Shown: in pieces, positions 57,461-64,000 of the stretch
Layout: each line of letters opens with the position of its first letter
How positions within the stretch are numbered: the stretch's first letter is position 1
Assembly (NCBI GenBank): GCA_021737145.1
Contig: JAIPEN010000011.1
Span: 62,001-126,000 of the forward strand
Source: Desulfarculaceae bacterium
Lineage (GTDB): Bacteria > Desulfobacterota > Desulfarculia > Desulfarculales > Desulfarculaceae
Reading direction: 5' to 3'
DNA length: 64,000 nucleotides
Translations under genes and position numbers: made by a program
Notes under the pieces: model-generated
Told to the model about the DNA's origin: nothing
Databases searched by the model: none
What the model saw: only the letters and a program-made list of their open reading frames with translations

Positions 57461-57718
57461 ACAAGGCCCACCGGCCAAGTGGAGCAAAAATCCCTCCGGA
57501 TTCGCCCCGCGGCCGTGGAGAGGGAAAAGGGCCGCCAATCGCGCCCCAAGGCGGCAGCCGTGACGAGTCAAGCTTGTCCAGGGCCAAGGAAAATTGTAAT
57601 CTGAATTTACAGCTATGACGGTCCGGCGCGAGACCGGAGAGGCGCGCCATTTTAAACGGGTCCTGGCTGGTAGGCCGAGCCGGATCCTGCCCCAACGAGC
57701 GAAACGGCTCGAAACGCG
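57461..57718. other. intergenic stretch between divergent units
   Basis: No gene is visible. The stretch contains several GC-rich short palindromes (GGCGCGCC, GGTCCGGCGCGAGACC) and should carry the promoter of the hybrid kinase, which I could not place with confidence. Confidence 0.35.
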
Positions 57719-59557
57719 ATGCATGCCAACTATATAGTTCTGGGTTCGGCCGCGCCCTTGATGCTGGCCACGGCCGCTCTGCTTTTCTGCCTTTTTCAGC
57801 TATGGATGTACTTCTGGCGCCTGGGCCAGAACTGGAACCTGTGGGAGGCGGCCATCTCCCTGGGCATAGGGATCTATGCCGCGGCGGTGGTATTCGACTA
57901 CAACCTGGGGGCGGTGCCGGCCGGCATGGTGGCGGAGAAGATCGAATACTCCTGCCTGGTGGCCCTGATACCCTGTCTGTTCGGTTTCACCTTCAGCTAC
58001 TTCTCCCTGCCCTATAAGCGCTACCACTACTTCGCCCTGCCCCTGCACGCGGTGCTCATCGCGGTCATCTGGCTGACCCCCTGGGTGATCAGCGACCAGT
58101 TCGTGACCCACGATTTCCTCCTGCTGTCGGTGCCCTACGTGGAGCCCCGGCCCGGCCCCCTGGGGCCCTGGCTGCTGCTCTACCTGCTGGCCGCCTCCCT
58201 GGGGATCTACGTCCTGTGGTTCCAGCAACGCCGCAAGCACCGGCGGGAGTACCGTTACTTCATGGCCGCCTTCGCCCTGTGGCTGGTGCTGGCCGCCCAC
58301 GACTTCCTGATCACCATGGCGTGGATCCCGCCCACCATCTATTTGATGGAGTTCGGCTTCTTGGGCTTTTTGTCGGCGGGCATGGGCTTCACCTTGCTGC
58401 GCTACCGCCGCATGGCCCAGTCCATGCGCCAGTCCCAGAAGATGGAGGCCATCGGCACCCTGGCCGGAGGAGTGGCCCACGACTTCAACAACATCCTGCA
58501 GGTGCTCTTGGGCCAGTCCGAGCTGATGAAGCAACACCCCCGCCTGCCCCCGGACCTGCGCCCCGGCCTGGACAACATGATCTCCTCCCTGGAGCGGGCC
58601 CGCGACCTGGTGCAGCGCCTGCTCACCGTGGGGCGCAAGCTCACCGCCCGGGTGGTGCCGGTGGACCTGAACCACGAGGTGCGCCTGGTGGTGGGAATTC
58701 TGGAGAGCACCCTGCCCCGCATGATCGCCATCGGCCTGGAGCTGGCCCCCAACCTGCGGCCCATCAAGGGCGACCCCGGCCAGCTGGAGCAGCTGCTTTT
58801 AAACCTGGCCTCCAACGCCCGCGACGCCATGCCCGGCGGCGGACGCCTAACCCTGGGCACGGCCAATCTGCGCTTGGGCGCGGCCCGCTCGCCGGGCGGA
58901 CCGCCCCTGCCGCCGGGGCACTACGTGGTGCTCAGCGTGGCCGACACCGGCCAGGGCATGGACGCCACCGCCCTGCAACGTTGCTACGATCCCTTCTTCA
59001 CCACCAAGGAGGTGGGCAAGGGCACCGGCCTGGGGCTTTCCACGGTCTACGGCATCGTGGAGGCCCACCAGGGGCTGATCGTCTGCGACAGCGCGCCGGG
59101 AGAGGGGACCCGCTTCACCATCTACCTGCCGGCCGACAGCGCCCAGGCGGCCAAGCCCGCCCCGGCTCCGGCCCTGGCCACGCCCGCGCCCAAGGCCAGG
59201 GGCGGGGTGTTGGTGGTGGATGACGAGAAGGGAATCCGCGAGTCGGTGGTGGAGTATCTGAGCCACCTGGGCCACCAGGTGTTCGAGGCTGACAGCGGCG
59301 AACAGGCCCTGGAGGTCTATGCCGCCCACCAGCAGGAGGTGGACGCGGTGGTGCTGGATCTGTCCATGCCCGGCATGGGCGGCAAGGCCTGCCTGGAGCG
59401 CCTGACAAAGTTCGACCCCCAGGCAAAGGTGCTGGTGGCCAGCGGCTATGCCGGTTCCGAGGTTTCCCGGGAGCTGGACGGCATGGGCGCGGCCGGCTTC
59501 ATCACCAAGCCCTTCCGCCTGAGCGAGCTGGGAAAGGCCCTGGAGGCGCTAGGCTAG
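57719..59557 (+). CDS. hybrid sensor histidine kinase with 7TM-type sensor
   Basis: A 612-residue hybrid kinase: seven hydrophobic helices (about residues 10-225), a HisKA domain with GTLAGGVAHDFNNILQVL, N-box LLNLASNARDAMPGGG, G-boxes DTGQGMD and GTGLGLSTV, then a receiver domain (~495-610) with Asp in AVVLDLSMPGMGG. It should autophosphorylate and pass phosphate to its own receiver, so an additional phosphotransfer protein or regulator is expected elsewhere. It is convergent with the CoA-transferase gene and overlaps its end by 9 bp. Confidence 0.9.
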   Translation: MHANYIVLGSAAPLMLATAALLFCLFQLWMYFWRLGQNWNLWEAAISLGIGIYAAAVVFDYNLGAVPAGMVAEKIEYSCLVALIPCLFGFTFSYFSLPYKRYHYFALPLHAVLIAVIWLTPWVISDQFVTHDFLLLSVPYVEPRPGPLGPWLLLYLLAASLGIYVLWFQQRRKHRREYRYFMAAFALWLVLAAHDFLITMAWIPPTIYLMEFGFLGFLSAGMGFTLLRYRRMAQSMRQSQKMEAIGTLAGGVAHDFNNILQVLLGQSELMKQHPRLPPDLRPGLDNMISSLERARDLVQRLLTVGRKLTARVVPVDLNHEVRLVVGILESTLPRMIAIGLELAPNLRPIKGDPGQLEQLLLNLASNARDAMPGGGRLTLGTANLRLGAARSPGGPPLPPGHYVVLSVADTGQGMDATALQRCYDPFFTTKEVGKGTGLGLSTVYGIVEAHQGLIVCDSAPGEGTRFTIYLPADSAQAAKPAPAPALATPAPKARGGVLVVDDEKGIRESVVEYLSHLGHQVFEADSGEQALEVYAAHQQEVDAVVLDLSMPGMGGKACLERLTKFDPQAKVLVASGYAGSEVSRELDGMGAAGFITKPFRLSELGKALEALG

Positions 59558-60850
59558 ATGCTGCTCCCGGGCGGCCCGCTCCAACTCCTCCCGGTGGTCG
59601 GGGTGGGCCAGGCCGATCACGGCTTTGGCCCGCTGCTTGGTTGACTTGCCCTTCAAGTTCACCGCCCCGTACTCGGTGACCAGCCAGTGCGCGTCCATGC
59701 GCGGGGTGGTCACCGCCGCCCCGAACTCCAGGCGCGGAACCACCCGGCTCACCGCGCCGCCCTTGGCCGTGGAGCGGAAGGCCAGGATGGAGCGCCCGCC
59801 CGGCGAGTCGTAGGCCCCCCGCACGAAATCAAGCTGACCCCCGGTGCCGCTGATCTGGTGCCCGGCCAGAAACTCGGCGTTGCACTGGCCGGTGAGGTCC
59901 ACCTGAATAAGGCTGTTGATGGAGACCATGCGCTCGTTGGCGGCGATCACGGCCGGGTCGTTGACGTAGTCCACCGGGTGGGAGGCCATGGAGGGGTTGT
60001 CGTTCATGAACGAAAGCATTTCCTCGCCGCCCTGGGCCACGGTGTACACATGCAGGCAGGGGTGCAGGTTCTTGCGCCGCCCGGTGATGACCCCCTGCTT
60101 GATCAGCTTGACCATGGCCGGGCCGAACACCTCGGTGTGCACCCCCAGGTCCTTGTGGTCGCCCAGGTAGTCGGACACCGCGCCGGGCAGGCTGCCCACG
60201 CCGAACTGGAGGCAGGCCCCGTCGGGCACCAGCTCGGCCACCCGGCGGCCGATCTCGCAGTCCTCCGGCTTGAGGGGGTGCTCCAGATAGGGCAGCATGG
60301 GCACGTGGTTCTCCACCACGTGGCTCACCTCGGAGATATGCACCAAGCCCTGGCCGAAGACCCGGGGCATGTTCCGGTTCACCTCCACCATGAGCAGCTC
60401 GGCCTTGCGCGCGGCGGTGGAGGTGTAGTCGTTGGCCGTGCCGAAGCTGAAAAAGCCGTTGGCGTCCATGGGCGAAACGGTGGTCAAACAGGCGTCCACC
60501 GGCGGGCCGTCCAGGATCAGGCGGGGCACCTGGTGGAAGTGGCAGGGGATGAAATCCTCGCGGCCCTTGTCCACCAGCTCGCGCTCGCAGGCGCTGACGA
60601 ACCAGGTGTGCACCGTGACCATCTCCGACAGCTCCGGGGCCAGCACCGTGGAGCAGGAGGTGGAGGTGGGCAGCAGGGAATAGACGGTGAGCCCCTCCAG
60701 CTCGCCGGCCGAGACCCGGTCGGCCACGGCCTGCAAAAGGGCCGGGGGTTCGGCCATGGTCAGGCCGGGGATGATCACCGCGTCCTGGGGCAGGGCGGCG
60801 GCGGCTTCATAAGGGGTCACCAGCTTGCGTCGATACTCGTCGGAGAACAT
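59549..60850 (-). CDS. acetyl-CoA hydrolase/CoA-transferase family protein
   Basis: A 433-residue class I CoA-transferase of the 4-hydroxybutyrate/acetate type. The N-terminal half contains YRRKLVTPYEAAAAL and MDANGFFSFGTANDYTS. The catalytic-type glutamate probably lies in the HTEVFGPAMVKLIKQG region, and GTGGQLDFVRGA precedes SVTTPR-like AVTTPRMDAHWLVTEYGAVNL. It should exchange CoA between acetate or another acid and acyl-CoA. The ATG at 60850 fits the family start best; ATG 60904 is an alternative and neither has a good ribosome site. Confidence 0.88.
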   Translation of the reverse strand: MFSDEYRRKLVTPYEAAAALPQDAVIIPGLTMAEPPALLQAVADRVSAGELEGLTVYSLLPTSTSCSTVLAPELSEMVTVHTWFVSACERELVDKGREDFIPCHFHQVPRLILDGPPVDACLTTVSPMDANGFFSFGTANDYTSTAARKAELLMVEVNRNMPRVFGQGLVHISEVSHVVENHVPMLPYLEHPLKPEDCEIGRRVAELVPDGACLQFGVGSLPGAVSDYLGDHKDLGVHTEVFGPAMVKLIKQGVITGRRKNLHPCLHVYTVAQGGEEMLSFMNDNPSMASHPVDYVNDPAVIAANERMVSINSLIQVDLTGQCNAEFLAGHQISGTGGQLDFVRGAYDSPGGRSILAFRSTAKGGAVSRVVPRLEFGAAVTTPRMDAHWLVTEYGAVNLKGKSTKQRAKAVIGLAHPDHREELERAAREQHLA

Positions 60851-61045
60851 GGGGTTACTCGCAAATTCATAAGAATTAAACGGCAAATTAATAGATAAGG
60901 CCATATTATCACAAGACAAAATGGTTGCCTATTAGTAAAAACCATAGTTTTCTCGAATTGGGACGTTTGCAAAATTGCATAATGAAAGAAAAGCGATTAG
61001 TTATTAAATTAGGTTAATATACAAAAATGTGAGGAGGAAAAAGTG

Positions 61046-61738
61046 ATGAAAGAAGAACAAATTGGATATGACCTTGAACTCTCAAGATCGTTAGAAAAGA
61101 CTATTTCGTCGCCTGATATGGAACGCCTGCTGATTGATTATGCCGATTTGGGCATTAAATCATTCGTAGATGGACCAGCAAAAGAAATTCCATTCGCAAA
61201 ATCATTTATCGCAATTACCAAATTTGGTTTGGCATTTAGAGATGAAATATTAATTAGGAAAATTATAGTATTTTTAACAGAATTAACAGGCACTACTGCA
61301 AAAGAAAGAGAAAAGTTTATATTAAAAATGAAAAAAGATCCCTATGAAAAACGCGTGGGAGACACATTGCTTATATTAATTGACCGGATGAACCACATGG
61401 AAAAGCCCAAGTTAATGGCCAGGGCGATTAGATTGTTTATCAAAGAGGAGATAGATATAGAAACACTGTTACGTTTGTGGAATGCGATAGATAAAATTGA
61501 CGTTATTAATATTGGATATTTGAGAAGTTTTTATAGTGACGAACCTACGATAACAAATACTGCTTTTGGTAGAACAATCAATCAAAACCTTGCTATGAGT
61601 GGTTTGCTGACTATTGGTTCCGTTGCTAACCAAATGATGTTAACTGCACCAGATGAGGAAGTTGATGGTAGTGAAAAACATAATAACACCGTATTTTTCC
61701 CTAACAAGCTAGGAGAAGCTTTTTGTAAATTACTCTGA
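61046..61738 (+). CDS. AT-rich conserved-type protein, unknown; likely acquired
   Basis: A 230-residue soluble protein. The block IPFAKSFIAITKFGLAFRDE, then KKDPYEKRVGDTLLILIDRM and LMARAIRLFIKEEIDIETLLRL, matches a recurring family of uncharacterised proteins that I remember from scattered, often mobile, locations. The gene has only about a third G+C, far below its neighbours, and its own AT-rich leader with GAGGAGG. It stands alone between a CoA-transferase and an MFS gene. Function unknown; a role in phage or plasmid conflict is possible but unproven. Confidence 0.75.
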   Translation: MKEEQIGYDLELSRSLEKTISSPDMERLLIDYADLGIKSFVDGPAKEIPFAKSFIAITKFGLAFRDEILIRKIIVFLTELTGTTAKEREKFILKMKKDPYEKRVGDTLLILIDRMNHMEKPKLMARAIRLFIKEEIDIETLLRLWNAIDKIDVINIGYLRSFYSDEPTITNTAFGRTINQNLAMSGLLTIGSVANQMMLTAPDEEVDGSEKHNNTVFFPNKLGEAFCKLL

Positions 61739-61755
61739 TAGCTTCATTTACTTTT

Positions 61756-62946
61756 TTACCTGTCTGAGGCTAAAGGCAGGCGCAGGGCAAAGGGCGCGCC
61801 CGCCAGGCCCACGCAGGCGGCGATGGCAAAGGCGGTCTGAAAGCCCAGCATGTCCACCAGCCAGCCCACCAGCACCAGCACCCCGGAGCTGGTGGCAAAG
61901 GCCATGCCCATGTACAGGCCGTTGGCCGCGCCCCGGCGGCCGGCGCTGTGGTCCTGCACCAGGGCCAGGATCACCGGGTTGGAGGCGAAGACGCACAGTC
62001 CCAGCAGGGCCAAGAGCGGCCAGAGCAGCCAGCCGGAGCTGTAGTTGAAGGCCAGCATGGTCAGGGGTGCGGTGATCATCACCGCCAGCAATACCGGCCG
62101 GCGGCCCCACCGGTCCGAGAGCCAGCCCCCCAAGAAAGCGCCGCCCACCCCGGCCAGCTCCAACACCGCCAGCCCGGCGCCGCCCAGGGCCACGCTGTAG
62201 CCCCGCCCCACCAGATACACCGGCAGATAGATCATCAGGCTCCACAGCACGAAGCTGCGGCAGGCCACCAGGCCCAGCAGGGGCAAAAGCAGGCCCCTGA
62301 GGGCGCGCCACACCTTGATCAGCGATTCGGGGTCGCGGCCGGTGCCCCCCACCGTGGTGGCATTGCGGAACACCAGCCACAGATAGGCCGAGCAGGCCAG
62401 GCCCACCACCATCAGGGGCCACATCTGGCCGAAGCCCAGCCAGGTGAGCGCGCCCACCGCGGCCAGGGGCCCCAGGGAGCGGGCCGCCTCGCCGCCCACC
62501 ATGAAAAAGCTCATGCCCCGGCCGAGCCGGCTGCCCGAGGCCCGGGTGATGAACACCGGCCCGATGGTGTGGTAGGCGGCCGAGCCGATGCCGGTGAACA
62601 ACAGCAGCAGGCACACCGCCCAATAAGATGGGGCCGCGCCGATGAGGCTCATGCACACCGCCACCAGGCCGGGCGCGGCCACGAACAGCAGGCGCATGTT
62701 CACCCGGTCCACCAGCATGCCCAGCAGGGGATTGAAGTAAAAGGCCAGCACCGCGAAGACGTTGAGCACCCCGGCCTCGAACATGCTGAGCGAAAACTCG
62801 GCGATGATCAGGGGCAGCAAAGGGGGCAAGAAGGCGGTGAAGATGTCGTGCACCATGTGCCCGGTCGAGGCGGCGATCACCTGGTTGGAGCTGGCCAGGC
62901 TCTTGGGCGCGGCTTGCCCTTGGTTGTCGGGGATGGTGCCTGGCAA
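61756..62946 (-). CDS. major facilitator superfamily transporter
   Basis: A 396-residue MFS protein with about twelve helices and a fosmidomycin-resistance/YfcJ-like look (SLSMFEAGVLNVFAVLAFY, GIGSAAYHTIGPVFI). The second half has SDRWGRRPVLLAV, the loop motif between helices 8 and 9. The substrate is unknown; drugs or small organic acids are typical. The start is the ATG before the PGTIPDNQGQ tail. Confidence 0.87.
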   Translation of the reverse strand: MPGTIPDNQGQAAPKSLASSNQVIAASTGHMVHDIFTAFLPPLLPLIIAEFSLSMFEAGVLNVFAVLAFYFNPLLGMLVDRVNMRLLFVAAPGLVAVCMSLIGAAPSYWAVCLLLLFTGIGSAAYHTIGPVFITRASGSRLGRGMSFFMVGGEAARSLGPLAAVGALTWLGFGQMWPLMVVGLACSAYLWLVFRNATTVGGTGRDPESLIKVWRALRGLLLPLLGLVACRSFVLWSLMIYLPVYLVGRGYSVALGGAGLAVLELAGVGGAFLGGWLSDRWGRRPVLLAVMITAPLTMLAFNYSSGWLLWPLLALLGLCVFASNPVILALVQDHSAGRRGAANGLYMGMAFATSSGVLVLVGWLVDMLGFQTAFAIAACVGLAGAPFALRLPLASDR

Positions 62947-63031
62947 TTAAACCTCTGCGTCGGTTGTGGTCGCTTGGCTTAGGGTTAATCATGCCGCAAC
63001 CGGGGGCGGGCCGCATCCCCCGGGCGGTGGA

Positions 63032-64000
63032 TTATCCCGGTAAGCCGCTTTTCAGGCCCAGAGACTCGGTCATGAGCCCGAACAATCCCTGCATATGCTC
63101 CGGCTTGCCCTCCGGCTCGGGCAGCATCAGGGCCAGGGCTCCCCGAGGGCGGTGGGTGCCGCTCAGGTGGCTCAGGCCGAAGACCCCGGCCCGGTCCAGA
63201 CCACCGCGCAGGCTGTAGCCCGGCGCGGCCTCGGCCACCAGCTCCGGGGCGGCCGGCAAGCAGGGCCCCTGGTAAATATCGCGGCCCTGGTGCACCCGCG
63301 CAACCGGGCGCTCCAGGCTTATCTCCGGACCGTCCGCGCCCTGGGCCACCCGCGAGAAGCTCAGCGCGCTAAGCTTGGCCGCGATCTCGGCGGCCAGGGC
63401 CTCGGCCTCGGGGCCGGGGCTCACCGTGCCGCCGGGGAAGCGGTCGGTGTGCAGGTAGATGCGCCCCGGGTCCAGGGCCAGGGCCCGGGTGGCGGGCAGG
63501 ATGCGCTCGCCGGGCGGCTCGCCCTCCACCAGCAGATAGCCCTCCTGCTTGAGCCACTGGTTGAGGTACACCTCGCTGACAATGGGGCCGAAGGAATGAT
63601 CCGCCGCGATCATCAGGGCGGTGCCGCCGCGCTCGATATCCTCGCCGTGGCGCTCCAGCAGCGCGCCGATGAATGCATCCACCTGTTGGTAAACGCCCAG
63701 GGCCGCCGGGGCCAGGGGATGCTCCGGCTCCCACAGGGCGGGCCAGGCGAAATGGTTCACCCGGTCGGTGTCGCTGACCACCCCCACGAACAGGTGGTGG
63801 TCCTGGGCCAGCATCTGCCCAAAGAGCTCCAAACGCACCGCCAGGGCCCGCGCCACGTCGGCCAGCAGGGCGGCCGGATCCTCGCGCCCGGTCTCCAACT
63901 CGGCCTCGGGGCGGTAGCCCATGGCCTGGAGGCGCGGCAGCAGCCCGGGCGGGTGCACCCCGCCGGCCAGGTCCGGGCACACGAAGCCCGAGACCATGCT
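63032..64000 (-). CDS. alkaline-phosphatase-superfamily phosphodiesterase, partial
   Basis: The C-terminal ~320 residues of a type I phosphodiesterase/nucleotide pyrophosphatase-like protein; the N-terminus lies beyond the window edge. Metal ligands appear in VVSDTDRVNHFAW, MIAADHSFGP and LSGTHRPRGALALM, matching the second half of the two-metal site. The first metal motif with the catalytic Thr is not visible. Such enzymes remove phosphate or cleave phosphodiesters; many members of this subfamily act on unknown substrates. Confidence 0.85.
   Translation of the reverse strand, partial: SMVSGFVCPDLAGGVHPPGLLPRLQAMGYRPEAELETGREDPAALLADVARALAVRLELFGQMLAQDHHLFVGVVSDTDRVNHFAWPALWEPEHPLAPAALGVYQQVDAFIGALLERHGEDIERGGTALMIAADHSFGPIVSEVYLNQWLKQEGYLLVEGEPPGERILPATRALALDPGRIYLHTDRFPGGTVSPGPEAEALAAEIAAKLSALSFSRVAQGADGPEISLERPVARVHQGRDIYQGPCLPAAPELVAEAAPGYSLRGGLDRAGVFGLSHLSGTHRPRGALALMLPEPEGKPEHMQGLFGLMTESLGLKSGLPG

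Noticed and set aside
1..64000. Insertion sequences, integrases or a complete prophage
   Set aside because: No transposase, integrase or phage structural genes are visible except the MuF-like motif at 24 kb; AT-rich genes stand alone.

Overview
The window looks like a chromosomal segment of a high-GC (roughly two-thirds G+C), Gram-negative, anaerobic or facultative bacterium, most likely a member of the Desulfobacterota (former Deltaproteobacteria; a Desulfarculales-like lineage is my guess). The evidence is indirect: LpxC and several outer-membrane or lipoprotein genes give a Gram-negative envelope. A nickel CO dehydrogenase (CooS), an iron-sulfur 2,4-dienoyl-CoA-reductase-type enzyme, CoA-transferase and thiolase genes point to anaerobic acyl-CoA metabolism. 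An NtrY/NtrX pair, a B12 riboswitch, a selenocysteine-type gene and a PEP-CTERM protein fit the same group.

Layout. 1-5.4 kb: acyl-CoA ligase, thiolase, OB-fold partner, quinone-type reductase, ABM protein and M20 amidohydrolase, all on +. 5.4-11.5 kb: a Tat-exported multicopper oxidase with SHOCT proteins, a frameshifted histidine kinase, an HD-GYP protein with a papain-like amidase partner. 11.5-13 kb: a cobalamin riboswitch in front of a duplicated micro-operon of unknown function. 13-17 kb: tRNA-Leu, RNase PH, RdgB, tRNA-Pro, an MFS carrier. 17-25.4 kb: a thioester-type PEP-CTERM surface protein, NtrYX, a three-gene operon starting with a MuF-like/phospholipase-A2-like protein, and lpxC. 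25.5-31.5 kb: MerR-MobA, a DUF6765-type protein, and a polyamine locus (pyruvoyl arginine decarboxylase, agmatinase, deoxyhypusine/homospermidine synthase-like). 31.7-41 kb: exporters, small secreted proteins, fabH-plsC-lipoprotein, a B12-type radical SAM protein, a porin-like barrel and a PAS-LuxR regulator. 41.5-52.8 kb: a Kef antiporter, a FadH-like reductase, flavodoxin, PriA and a nucleotidyltransferase-like protein. 53-57.4 kb: cooS, then a radical-SAM/SPASM peptide maturase with two precursor peptides. 57.7-64 kb: a hybrid histidine kinase, CoA-transferase, an AT-rich alien gene, an MFS carrier and a partial alkaline-phosphatase-superfamily enzyme.

The most exciting item is at 57050-57343 on the minus strand. 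It is a gene that ordinary ORF calling misses because it has three in-frame UGA codons, each inside an S-G-U motif. Each UGA is followed at exactly 11 nt by a stem-loop; the first two share an identical five-base loop and show a compensatory base-pair change, the pattern expected of bacterial SECIS elements. Its 24-residue leader matches that of the neighbouring small peptide at 56641-56838, and both lie directly upstream of a radical SAM/SPASM enzyme. I read the locus as a selenocysteine-containing RiPP system of the SbtA/SbtM ('thio(seleno)oxazole') kind.

Other recurring themes are a ~122-bp palindromic repeat scattered between genes, two apparent homopolymer frameshifts, and several AT-rich genes that look recently acquired.
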